Positions 19,268 to 28,892 of a DNA stretch of 64,000 nucleotides are shown piece after piece. The notes beneath the pieces were generated by a model. It was not told where the DNA came from, searched no databases, and worked only from the letters and a program-made list of their open reading frames with translations. The stretch spans positions 3,720,001 to 3,784,000 of the forward strand of contig NZ_JAFBCJ010000001.1 of the NCBI RefSeq assembly GCF_016907675.1, in the 5' to 3' direction. Both the position numbers and the translations under genes were made by a program. This DNA is from Geodermatophilus bullaregiensis. GTDB lineage: Bacteria > Actinomycetota > Actinomycetes > Mycobacteriales > Geodermatophilaceae. Position 1 is the stretch's first letter, and each line of letters begins with the position of its first letter.

Positions 19268-20050
19268 GTGAGCACCGCGCGGACGGTCCCGCTGGCCACG
19301 GACGTCGAGGGTTCCGGTCCACCCCTGGTCCTCGTGCACGGCCTCGCCGAGGACCGGTCCTTCTGGGGTCCGCTGGTCCCGCCGCTGGCCCGGTCCGCCA
19401 CCGTCGTCCGGGTCGACCTGCGCGGCCACGGCGACTCACCCGAGGCGGACGGCTACGAGCTGGCCGACATGGCCGACGACGTCCAGGCGGCCTTCGCCGC
19501 GACGGGGCTGCCGGGCCTCCCGCTGGTCGTCGGCCACAGCCTCGGGGGACTGGTCTCCCTCGTCCACGCCGGGCGGCACGCCACCCGCGGGCTGGTCGTC
19601 GTGGACCTGCCGTTGACGCTCGCCCGCGTGCAGCCGAGCGTGCGGACGGCCGTGTCGCTGATCGGGCGGATGGGCTTCGACGCCGTCGTGGCGGGGATGT
19701 TCGAGTGGAGCCGGGGAGCCATGGACGACGAGACGGCAGCCGCCCTGGCCCGGCGCCGCCGGATCCGGCAGGAGGTGGTCATGGCCACCTGGAGGCCGTA
19801 CCTCGAGGGGACGCCGGAGTCCCTGACCGCGCTCGCCGAGGAGATCGCCGCGGGTGTCACCGTGCCGGCCCTCGCCCTCCACGGCCTCGAGCCGGAGCCG
19901 GGGTACGCGGCGTGGTTCGCGAGCCGGATGCCCACCGCGACCATCGAGGTCTGGACCGACGACCGCGGCCGTCCCCTGGGCCACCACCCGCACCTCGTGG
20001 CACCCGAGCGCTTCGTCGCACGGGTGCGGGAGTTCGCCGCGACCTGCTGA
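19268..20050 (+). CDS. Alpha/beta hydrolase
   Basis: 260 residues from a GTG at 19268. Seen: [10 protein letters not shown] oxyanion region, [10 protein letters not shown] and the nucleophile elbow [11 protein letters not shown] late His in GHHPHLV completes the likely triad. It is a generic esterase or lipase-like enzyme; the substrate is unknown. An upstream in-frame ATG at 19214 would overlap the preceding terminator and is less likely. Confidence 0.82.
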   Translation: MSTARTVPLATDVEGSGPPLVLVHGLAEDRSFWGPLVPPLARSATVVRVDLRGHGDSPEADGYELADMADDVQAAFAATGLPGLPLVVGHSLGGLVSLVHAGRHATRGLVVVDLPLTLARVQPSVRTAVSLIGRMGFDAVVAGMFEWSRGAMDDETAAALARRRRIRQEVVMATWRPYLEGTPESLTALAEEIAAGVTVPALALHGLEPEPGYAAWFASRMPTATIEVWTDDRGRPLGHHPHLVAPERFVARVREFAATC

Positions 20051-20131
20051 CGTGCACCCGTGGCCGGCCTCGACGACGGGCGGGCCGGGGGCCGGTGGGC
20101 GCCGCTCCGCGGCCGGGGGAGACTCGGGGCC

Positions 20132-20485
20132 ATGACGACGTCCGTGCTGACCCGCGCCCGCACCCGGCTGTCCTCCGCCGTCCTCGTCGCCGTCGGGCTG
20201 GCGGCCGGCTTCGGCGTCGCGCAGGGCACCGGGATCCGCGCGCTGGGTGGCGCGGTGTTCCTCGCCGGCGGGCTGGGCGCCGCGTACCTGTGGGTGCAGC
20301 GCCGCGGGTGGGCGGTCGCGCTGGGGCTGGGCGCCCTCTACGTCGGCGCCTTCGTCCTGGCGCACGTCCTGGCGCTCGGTGTCGGGATGGCGTCGTGGCT
20401 GGCGGTGGGGCTGGTGACGCTCGCGGCGGCGGGGGTCACCTACGCGGTGGCCGACCGCCCGCAGCCGGGGCAGCTCACCCGCTGA
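20132..20485 (+). CDS. Small integral membrane protein
   Basis: 117 residues with about four hydrophobic segments (roughly 12-30, 33-49, 54-76, 79-100), separated by short Arg-rich turns, and a polar C-terminus. I do not recognise the family; it resembles unnamed actinobacterial membrane proteins. The ATG at 20132 is preceded by GGGGGAGA. Confidence 0.65.
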   Translation: MTTSVLTRARTRLSSAVLVAVGLAAGFGVAQGTGIRALGGAVFLAGGLGAAYLWVQRRGWAVALGLGALYVGAFVLAHVLALGVGMASWLAVGLVTLAAAGVTYAVADRPQPGQLTR

Positions 20486-20858
20486 CGCGTCCGGCGCAGG
20501 GTGACGCGTCCGAGCGGTCCTCGCCAGGCTGACGGTGTGACGACGCGCGCCGACCCGGCGTGGCTGTCCGGCTCCCCGTGGCCGACCTCTCCGGCGGCGC
20601 GGGCGCACCGCCGCCTGGGGACCGCCGACCGGTCGTCCGCCGAGCTGGAGGAGCGCCTCACCCGCGTCCGGGTCGGTGAGCCTGCTCACGGATCGCCGGT
20701 CGGCCCCCTGCAGGGTCCCGCCGCGAGCTCGCGCGCGGAGGGCGGCAGGGGGTCCTTCCACTAACATGGGAAGGTCGCCGGGCCGGCGGCCGTTACTCGT
20801 GATGCCGCGTGCGCGCACTGCCGCGGCGTCCCCTGACTCCCCCGAGGTGCCCTTCCGC
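20486..20858 (+). other. 373-bp spacer before typA with a weak small frame
   Basis: A GTG frame from 20537 to 20764 could encode 75 residues (starts [14 protein letters not shown]), Arg/Ser/Pro-rich and unlike any family I know; weakly supported. Bases 20754-20774 hold a CCTTCC/GGAAGG inverted repeat around TAACAT (20762-20767), a plausible -10 element for the typA promoter. Confidence 0.35.
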
Positions 20859-22748
<1,890 letters not shown>

Positions 22749-22756
22749 GCCGGCCG

Positions 22757-22794
22757 CAGCGGCCCCCGCCCGGTACGCCGGGCGGGGGCCGCTG
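22757..22794 (+). terminator. Perfect 17-bp stem terminator after typA
   Basis: CAGCGGCCCCCGCCCGG (22757-22773) pairs exactly with 22778-22794 around the tetraloop TACG, 8 bp after the stop. Confidence 0.88.
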
Positions 22795-22973
22795 TGCACC
22801 TCCGCGGACGTCCACCCGGAACGTCGTGACCGGATCGTGACCGCTGGTGATGACGGGCCGGAGGGCGCCGACAGGCCCGGCCGGTACGCGCGGGGGCGCG
22901 CCGGGACGCCGACCTACGGTCGTCGTGCGGACCCGGACGCGGGCCCGCGGTGGCGAGCAGGAGGCGGACACTG

Positions 22974-23471
22974 ATGACGACGACCCGGGTGGTGCGGGGC
23001 CCCGAGGGCTTCCGCGGTGGCATCGACGTCCGTGTGAGCCTGCGGGCCGACGCCGGGTCGGGGGAGAACGCCTTCGACGGGGCCTGGTACCCGCGCAGCC
23101 GGGACCTGGCCGTCGAGGTGCCCGAGCTGGTGGCGGCGCTGGACCGGCGCGGCCTGCGCATCGAGCGCTTCACCTACCCGCTCGGCCCGTGGCAGCCGGC
23201 CCCGCGCAAGCTCGTCGTCGACGACCGGGTCGTCCGGACCGGCGGGTTCAGCAGCATGGACCCCGGCGTGGTCTGCCTGAGCTGGGCCGGCGGCAGCCGG
23301 CTCGCGAACCTGCTCGTCGTCCCGCCGGAGACCGACGTCATCACCGGTGTCCGCGCGCTGCGGCTGTGCACCCGGCGTGGGCTGCCCCGCTCCCCGCAGA
23401 TGGTGATGGCCGCCGCGCGGTCCCAGCCGCTGCCCCAAGTGCCCGACCTCCCGGTGACCCGGGCCGTCTGA
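22974..23471 (+). CDS. DUF5994 family protein
   Basis: 165 residues, matching the pattern I know for DUF5994: VRVSLRADAGSGENAFDGAWYPRSRD near the start, PELVAALDRRG, then FTYPLGPWQPAPRKLVVD and ANLLVVPPET. Function unknown; such proteins are common in several copies in actinobacteria. AGGAGG lies 10 bp before the ATG at 22974. No membrane or signal segment. It is followed by an epimerase gene on the same strand, 63 bp on. Confidence 0.7.
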   Translation: MTTTRVVRGPEGFRGGIDVRVSLRADAGSGENAFDGAWYPRSRDLAVEVPELVAALDRRGLRIERFTYPLGPWQPAPRKLVVDDRVVRTGGFSSMDPGVVCLSWAGGSRLANLLVVPPETDVITGVRALRLCTRRGLPRSPQMVMAAARSQPLPQVPDLPVTRAV

Positions 23472-23534
23472 GGCGCCTGCGCCCTCGGCGAACCGGCTGG
23501 ACGGCGGGGGCGCGGCTCGGCTGGGGTGGGTGCC

Positions 23535-24521
23535 ATGCGACTCCTGGTCCTCGGCGGCACCCACTTCCTCGGCCGGTACGTGGCGACGGCGGCGCTCGAG
23601 CGCGGCCACGACGTGGCGACGTTCACCCGCGGGGTCAGCGGCCCGCCGCCGGCCGGCGTCCGCGCCCTGACCGGGGACCGCGACGACCCCGGCGCCCTCC
23701 CGCGCGCCCTGCAGGGCCGGACGCCGGACCTCGTCGTCGACACCTCCTGCCAGACCCGCGCGGCGGCCGTCCACGCCGCCGCGGCCCTCGGCGGGGACGC
23801 GGGCGTGCGGTCCTACGTGTTCGTCAGCAGCCTCAACGCCTACACCGGCTGGCCACCCGGGCCGGTCCGGAGCGAGGACGAACCGGTCGGGGAGAGCGCG
23901 GGGGACGAGTACGGGTCGACGAAGGCCGAGGCCGAACGGGTGCTCGGGACCGCCTTCCCGGGCCGCTTCCTCACCGCCCGCGCGGGCCTGATCGCCGGAC
24001 CGCACGACCTCGTCCACCGGATCGGGTGGTGGCTGGAGCGGATCGCCCGGGGCGGGCGGGTCGTCGTCCCCGACGCGCTCGACCAGCCCATGGCGCTGGT
24101 CGACGTCCGCGACCTCGCCGGCTGGCTGGTCGCGATGGCCGAACGGGGGGAGACCGGCGCGGTGAACGCCACCGGCCCGGCCGGCATGACCACCTACGGC
24201 GACCTGCTGACGCTGTGCCGCGAGGTCACCGGCGGCGGCGCGGAACTCGTACCGGTGCCCGAGGAGGACCTGCTGGCCGCCGGCGTGCAGCCGTGGCTGC
24301 ACCTGCCGCTGTGGCTGCCCCGCGAGACGGCCCGCACCGCCTGGGACGTCGCCACCGCGCGCGCCCGCGAGCTCGGCCTGCCCAGCCGGCCGCTGCGCGA
24401 GACGCTGGCCGACACCTGGGCCTGGCTGCAGGCGACGCCGCACCGGCTGCCCCCGCCGCACGGCCTGTCCGAGCCGGGCCTGCCTCCCGAGCTCGAGGCG
24501 GCGCTGCTGTCCGGCCGCTGA
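23535..24521 (+). CDS. NAD-dependent epimerase/dehydratase (extended SDR)
   Basis: 328 residues with the Rossmann motif LVLGGTHFLGRYV at the N-terminus. The characteristic GGTxFLG places it with the atypical extended SDRs close to UDP-glucose epimerases and plant CSP41/isoflavone-reductase-like proteins. An active-site-type YGSTKAEAE (YxxxK) follows. ATG at 23535 is chosen over a GTG 9 bp upstream. Substrate unknown. Confidence 0.82.
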   Translation: MRLLVLGGTHFLGRYVATAALERGHDVATFTRGVSGPPPAGVRALTGDRDDPGALPRALQGRTPDLVVDTSCQTRAAAVHAAAALGGDAGVRSYVFVSSLNAYTGWPPGPVRSEDEPVGESAGDEYGSTKAEAERVLGTAFPGRFLTARAGLIAGPHDLVHRIGWWLERIARGGRVVVPDALDQPMALVDVRDLAGWLVAMAERGETGAVNATGPAGMTTYGDLLTLCREVTGGGAELVPVPEEDLLAAGVQPWLHLPLWLPRETARTAWDVATARARELGLPSRPLRETLADTWAWLQATPHRLPPPHGLSEPGLPPELEAALLSGR

Positions 24522-24529
24522 GACGGCCG

Positions 24530-24559
24530 GGCCCCGCCCGGCAGTCGCCGAGCGGGGCC
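24530..24559. terminator. Hairpin between convergent genes
   Basis: GGCCCCGC (24530-24537) pairs with GCGGGGCC (24552-24559) between the convergent stops of the epimerase and the TSUP transporter. It could serve both. Confidence 0.55.
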
Positions 24560-24597
24560 TCGCCCGGTCCCCGTCGCGGGGAGGACGGGTCCTCCTG

Positions 24598-25614
24598 CTA
24601 GTCGCGCGGATCGGCGGGGCGGCCGGCCCCGATGCTGCGCTGGAGGTCGGCGGCGTCCGCGGCGTCGGCCGGCGGGACCGGGTGCCGGCCCGCCTCGTCC
24701 TCGACCAGGCGGGCGGCCTCGGCGGCCAGGGCGTCGGCGGACTCCTGCGCGCGGTCCTTGCGGTACTGGCGGTAGGAGTGGACGACGGCGGCGGCCCAGA
24801 CGGCGTAGATCACCGCGTAGACGGCGTAGCGGACCGGGTCGGAGGCGTCGATCCAGTCGCTGCGCAGCAGCGTGCGGCTGTTCGTGAGGATGATCATCCC
24901 GCCGACCAGCGAACCGAGCATGCGCGGCGGGACGTGGTGCACCAGCCAGGCCGCGATGGGGGCGGCGACCAGGCCGCCGGCGAGCAGACCCAGCGCCCAC
25001 AGGAAGTTGATCCCCTGGGACCCGAGGGCGATGAGGAAGCCCAGGCTGGCGGCGAGGGCGACGAGGAACTCGGAGGTGTCGATGGAGCCGATGACCTTCC
25101 GCGGCTCCATCCGGCCGCTGGCCAGCAGCGCCGGCGTGCCGACCGGTCCCCAGCCGCCGCCACCGGTGGCGTCGACGAAGCCGGCCACCAGGCCGAGCGG
25201 GGCGAGGAAACGCTTGCGCGCCGGCTTGCCCAGGTTGCGGCGGTCGATGCCGCGCAGGGTGAAGCGGACCACCAGGTAGACGCCGAGCGACAGGAGGATC
25301 AGCGACATCACCGGGGCGGCGACCTCGGTCGAGAGGCTCGACAGCACGTGGGCGCCGATGAACGCGCCGATGGCGCCGGGGAAGCCGACCTTGGCGACGA
25401 CCTTCCAGTCGACGTTGCCGAACCGCCAGTGCGCCACGCCGGACATCAGGCTGGTGCCGATCTCGGCGAAGTGGACGGTGGCCGAGGCCGCGGCGGGGTT
25501 GGTGCCGAAGGCCAGCAGCAGCGTCGTGGAGGTGACGCCGTAGGCCATGCCCAGGCTGCCGTCCACGAGCTGGGCGCCCAGGCCGGCGAGCGCGAGCACG
25601 ATGAGGGTCTTCAC
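24598..25614 (-). CDS. TSUP family (TauE/SafE) sulfite/sulfonate exporter-like transporter
   Basis: 338 residues, with about eight predicted membrane helices and a cytoplasmic C-terminal tail (last 70 residues). The start LAGLGAQLVDGSLGMAYGV and the repeat-like GATGGGGWGP segment after the middle loop are the two family signatures. Members move sulfite, sulfoacetate or other organosulfur anions. GTG start at 25614. A cysteine-rich leader peptide lies 107 bp upstream on the same strand, which supports a sulfur role and cysteine-dependent attenuation. Confidence 0.9.
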   Translation of the reverse strand: MKTLIVLALAGLGAQLVDGSLGMAYGVTSTTLLLAFGTNPAAASATVHFAEIGTSLMSGVAHWRFGNVDWKVVAKVGFPGAIGAFIGAHVLSSLSTEVAAPVMSLILLSLGVYLVVRFTLRGIDRRNLGKPARKRFLAPLGLVAGFVDATGGGGWGPVGTPALLASGRMEPRKVIGSIDTSEFLVALAASLGFLIALGSQGINFLWALGLLAGGLVAAPIAAWLVHHVPPRMLGSLVGGMIILTNSRTLLRSDWIDASDPVRYAVYAVIYAVWAAAVVHSYRQYRKDRAQESADALAAEAARLVEDEAGRHPVPPADAADAADLQRSIGAGRPADPRD

Positions 25615-25720
25615 GGGGCTGACTCCGAGGAGAGGCGCCGGGCGCGCGCAGGCGCGGCTTCCGGCGGGGACGAGCGGGGGACGGGGCGCGCACGGAGCGC
25701 GGGACCCAAGGGGCGCGGGG

Positions 25721-25834
25721 TCAGCAGCCCGGACAGGCGGCGGCGCAGACGCGCAGCAGGTCGACGTGGATCCGCCCCACCAGGAGCACCCGCGTCACCG
25801 CCACGGGTGCTATGTCTACCAGATCGATCGACAT
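25721..25834 (-). CDS. Cysteine-rich leader peptide (putative attenuator uORF)
   Basis: 37 residues from ATG at 25834. The C-terminal part carries RIHVDLLRVCAAACPGC: the RxHVDLLR motif followed by three cysteines within the last eight residues. This is the pattern of the short 'putative leader peptides' placed before sulfur-assimilation genes in actinobacteria, for which cysteine-dependent attenuation has been shown in mycobacteria. The start is nearly leaderless in context (no strong ribosome site is seen). It lies 107 bp before the TSUP transporter start, on the same strand. Confidence 0.75.
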   Translation of the reverse strand: MSIDLVDIAPVAVTRVLLVGRIHVDLLRVCAAACPGC

Positions 25835-25881
25835 TTGCCGACCCGTGTCCGGCGAGTCGCCGGGTGCCCGTGCGGCGCGGC

Positions 25882-26883
25882 TCAGCCGACGACGAGGTCG
25901 GTGAGGACGTACGCCAGCGCCGCCACCGCGCCGGCCGCGGGGAGCGTCACGACCCAGGCGACGACGATGTTGCCGGCCACGCCCCAGCGCACGGCCGAGA
26001 GCCGCCGGGTGGACCCGACGCCCATGATCGACGTCGTCGTGATGTGCGTGGTGGAGACCGGGACGGCGAACACCGTCGCGGTGGTGACCATGACGCCGGA
26101 GGCGACGGTCTGCGCGGCGAAGCCACCGGCCGGGGTGAGCTGGATGATCCGCCGGCCCATGGTGCGCATGATGCGGAACCCGCCGGCGTAGGTGCCCGCG
26201 CTGATGGCGCCGGCCGCGGCCAGCACGACCCACAGCGGCACCTCGAAGGTGTCGATCTCGCCTGCGGTGAACAGCGCCAGCGTGATGATGCCCATCGTCT
26301 TCTGGGCGTCCTGCAGGCCGTGGCCCAGCGCCATGGTGGCCGAGCTGACGATCTGGGCGTAGCGGAAGCCGCGGTTGGCGCGGGTGACGTTGGCCCGCCG
26401 GAAACCCCAGAGGATCGCCAGCATGAACAGGTAGCCCAGCCCGAAGCCGACCAGCGGCGAGAGCACCATCGGGATGACGACCTTGTCGAGGATCCCCATC
26501 CACTGCACCGAGTGGGCCGCGGCCAGCGCCGCGCCGACCAGACCGCCGATCAGCGCGTGCGACGACGACGAGGGCAGCCCGAAGTACCAGGTGATCATGT
26601 TCCAGGTGATCGCCCCGATCAGAGCGGCGAAGACGATCTCCAGCCCGCCGCCGCCCTCCGGGGGGTCGATGATCCCGGCGCCGACGGTCTTGGCCACCTC
26701 GGTGGACAGCACCGCGCCGACCAGGTTCATCACCGCCGCCAGGGCCAGCGCGACCCGCGGGGTCAGGGCCTTGGTGGAGACGGCGACCGCGATGGCGTTC
26801 GCCGCGTCGTGGAAGCCGTTGGTGTAGTCGAAGGCCAGCGCGACGACGACGATGACGACCAGCGCGAGGAAGGCCGCGTCCAC
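25882..26883 (-). CDS. PiT family inorganic phosphate transporter
   Basis: 333 residues with about nine to ten membrane helices. N-terminal FDYTNGFHDAANAIA is the PiT signature (GFHDxANA), and the internal repeat appears as GLPSSSSHALIGGLVG and later VPVSTTHITTTSIMG. It is a low-affinity, cation-coupled phosphate or metal-phosphate symporter. The GTG start at 26883 lies 4 bp after the stop of the DUF47 gene, so the two are co-transcribed. Confidence 0.94.
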   Translation of the reverse strand: MDAAFLALVVIVVVALAFDYTNGFHDAANAIAVAVSTKALTPRVALALAAVMNLVGAVLSTEVAKTVGAGIIDPPEGGGGLEIVFAALIGAITWNMITWYFGLPSSSSHALIGGLVGAALAAAHSVQWMGILDKVVIPMVLSPLVGFGLGYLFMLAILWGFRRANVTRANRGFRYAQIVSSATMALGHGLQDAQKTMGIITLALFTAGEIDTFEVPLWVVLAAAGAISAGTYAGGFRIMRTMGRRIIQLTPAGGFAAQTVASGVMVTTATVFAVPVSTTHITTTSIMGVGSTRRLSAVRWGVAGNIVVAWVVTLPAAGAVAALAYVLTDLVVG

Positions 26884-26887
26884 CGGG

Positions 26888-27505
26888 TCAGGACTCCTTG
26901 ACCGCGATGGTCTCGACGACGTTGGCCACGTGCTCGAAGGCGTCGGCGGCCTCCTCGAGCTGGTCGGCCACCTCCTTGAGCTTGAGGATCTCCAGCGCGT
27001 CGAACTCCCCGCTGTAGAGCCGCGAGAGCAGCCGCCGGTAGAGCTTGTCGGCCTCGTTCTCGATGCGGTTGACCTCGATCCAGTACTCGGAGAGGTCCTT
27101 CAGCGTGCGCAGCCGCGGCATCGCCTCGGCGGTGGTCTGCGCGGCCCGCTGCAGCAGCGCCGTCTGCTGGCTCATCTCCGCCGGCAGGGTGCCCAGGCCG
27201 GTGAGGACCACCAGGTCGGCGGCGGCCTCGACGAAGTCCATGACGTCGTCGAGGTCACTGGCCAGCCGGTAGATGTCCTCCCGGTCGAACGGCGTCACGA
27301 AGCTGGAGTTCAGCTGGCGGAAGACCGCGTGCGTCGACTGGTCGCCGATGTGCTCGAGCTCGCGCAGCCGCGCCGCCAGCTCCTCGCGCCGCGCGTGGTC
27401 GTGGATGAACTCGCTCAGGACGTCGGTGGCCGTCACCAGGTTCTCCGCCGAGGCGGTGAACAGCGGGTAGAAGCTGGAGTCCTTGGGGGTCAGGCTGAAG
27501 GGCAC
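26888..27505 (-). CDS. DUF47 / PhoU-like phosphate transport regulator
   Basis: 205 residues, the normal size for the family, from a GTG at 27505; a longer reading to 27577 adds residues unlike the family. All-helical, with paired PhoU-like motifs LEHIGDQSTHAVFRQL and FDREDIYRLASDLDDVMDFVE (metal-binding acidic repeats). It is known to accompany PiT transporters and thought to modulate them. It is the first gene of a two-gene operon. Confidence 0.93.
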   Translation of the reverse strand: MPFSLTPKDSSFYPLFTASAENLVTATDVLSEFIHDHARREELAARLRELEHIGDQSTHAVFRQLNSSFVTPFDREDIYRLASDLDDVMDFVEAAADLVVLTGLGTLPAEMSQQTALLQRAAQTTAEAMPRLRTLKDLSEYWIEVNRIENEADKLYRRLLSRLYSGEFDALEILKLKEVADQLEEAADAFEHVANVVETIAVKES

Positions 27506-27609
27506 GCGGGGCTCCCGATCGGCGGGTGGGTGCGGTCGCCTGCCGCGGGAGGCGGTGGAACGGCCGTCGGGCAGCATAGGTACCCGTCCACGGTCCGTTC
27601 ACCTCGCCG

Positions 27610-28176
27610 TCACGCGCGCGCTGCGTCGGCTCCCGTCGCGTCCTGCGCGCCGGCCCCGTCCAGCGCCGAGACGAGGTCGGCGCGGGCCCGCGCGACCCGC
27701 GAGCGGATCGTCCCGACCGGGCACCCGGCGATCTCCGCCGCCTCGGCGTAGGACAGCCCGAGCAGCTGGGTGAGCACGAAGGCCTCGCGGCGCTCGGGGT
27801 GCAGCCGGGCCAGCAGGTCGGTGACGGCGGCCCCCTCGCCCACCCGGTCGGCGCCGTCGGCGGGGCCGAGCGCCTCGAGGTCGGCGTCGTCGCGGACGAG
27901 GGTCAGCCGGCGCCGGCGGCGCGACCGGACGGCGTCGGCGCAGACCCGGCGGGCGATCGCCAGCAGCCACGTGCGCAGCGAGGAGCGGCCCTCGAAGCGG
28001 TGCAGGGAGGCGAACGCGCGCGCGTAGGTCTCCTGGGTGAGGTCGTCGGCCGAGTCCCGGTCGCCGAGCGCCGCGCACAGCCGCCAGACGTCGGACTGGG
28101 TGGCCCGGACGAGGGTGGCGGCGGCCAGCGGGTCGCCGTCCACGGCGGCCGCCGCGGCCCGCTCCAGCTCGTCCAC
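27610..28176 (-). CDS. ECF RNA polymerase sigma factor
   Basis: 188 residues from a GTG at 28176, which is preceded by GGAGGAGGG. Region 2 is seen in DRDSADDLTQETYARAFASL, followed by the -10-binding RSSLRTWLLAIARR. Region 4 HTH is LSYAEAAEIAGCPVGTIRSRVARAR. No extra C-terminal domain. It diverges from a zinc-finger anti-sigma gene across 68 bp, so it probably controls the copper/redox operon to its right. Confidence 0.93.
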   Translation of the reverse strand: MDELERAAAAAVDGDPLAAATLVRATQSDVWRLCAALGDRDSADDLTQETYARAFASLHRFEGRSSLRTWLLAIARRVCADAVRSRRRRRLTLVRDDADLEALGPADGADRVGEGAAVTDLLARLHPERREAFVLTQLLGLSYAEAAEIAGCPVGTIRSRVARARADLVSALDGAGAQDATGADAARA

Positions 28177-28209
28177 GTCCCTCCTCCGTGCGGAATCCCC
28201 GCCGAGCCG

Positions 28210-28236
28210 GGAACCGGACGGCCCTCGGCGACGACT
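28210..28236 (+). promoter_or_regulatory. Candidate ECF-type promoter for the anti-sigma/copper operon
   Basis: GGAAC at 28210-28214 and CGACT at 28232-28236 are separated by 17 bases, matching the GGAAC...CG(A/T) layout of ECF promoters. It lies just before the anti-sigma start at 28245, so transcription would be leaderless or nearly so. It would give autoregulation by the divergent sigma gene. Confidence 0.4.
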
Positions 28237-28244
28237 ACTGCTGC

Positions 28245-28892
28245 ATGCAGTGTGCACCGTTCCGCGAGGCCGCCTCGGCACGTCTCGACGGCGAGCCGCT
28301 CGGCATGCCCGCCGCCGACCTCGACCGCCACCTGGCCGTGTGCCCCGACTGCGCAGGCTGGGCGCGGGCGGCCGGGCAGGTCACCCGCCGCGCCCGGCTG
28401 GCCCCCGCGCCCGCTGTGCCCGATCTCACCGCCGCGGTCCTCGGCGCCCTGCCCCGGTCGCTGCCCGGCGCGGCCGCGGCCGCCCGCACCCGGCTGGTGC
28501 ACTCGGCGCTGCGGCTGGCCCTGCTGGCCGCGGGCGTGGCGCAGGCGGGACTGGCCTGGCCGGCGCTGGCGGGCGGCAGCGCGGCGATGAGTGCGCCGGT
28601 GCACATGGCGCACGAGGCCGGTGCCTGGAACCTCGCCGTCGCCGCGGCGTTCGTCGCCGTCGCGGCGCTGCCGCGGCTGGCCGCCGGTGCCCTGCCGTTC
28701 CTCGCGACGTTCACCGTGCTGCTCGCCGTCACCACGGTGCGCGACCTGCAGGCCGGGCACGTGCACGCCGACCGGGCCGCCACGCACCTGCTGCTGCTGG
28801 CCGGGGTGGTCCTGATCGCCGCCGTCGCCTGGCGGCAGCGGCCGCGCCGCCGACCGGCCGGGGTGCTGGGCCGGGAGCGGGTGCCCGCGTGA
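28245..28892 (+). CDS. Zinc-finger anti-sigma factor, membrane-anchored
   Basis: 215 residues. The N-terminus has the ZAS motif: Cys3 plus HLAVCPDC (His-x3-Cys-x2-Cys), the Zn2+-binding anti-sigma domain. About five hydrophobic segments follow from residue 70 to 205. It would hold the ECF factor at the membrane and release it on a redox or metal signal. The last 4 bp overlap the CopCD gene (GTGA). Encoding it divergent from its sigma factor, inside the target operon, is unusual. Confidence 0.85.
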   Translation: MQCAPFREAASARLDGEPLGMPAADLDRHLAVCPDCAGWARAAGQVTRRARLAPAPAVPDLTAAVLGALPRSLPGAAAAARTRLVHSALRLALLAAGVAQAGLAWPALAGGSAAMSAPVHMAHEAGAWNLAVAAAFVAVAALPRLAAGALPFLATFTVLLAVTTVRDLQAGHVHADRAATHLLLLAGVVLIAAVAWRQRPRRRPAGVLGRERVPA

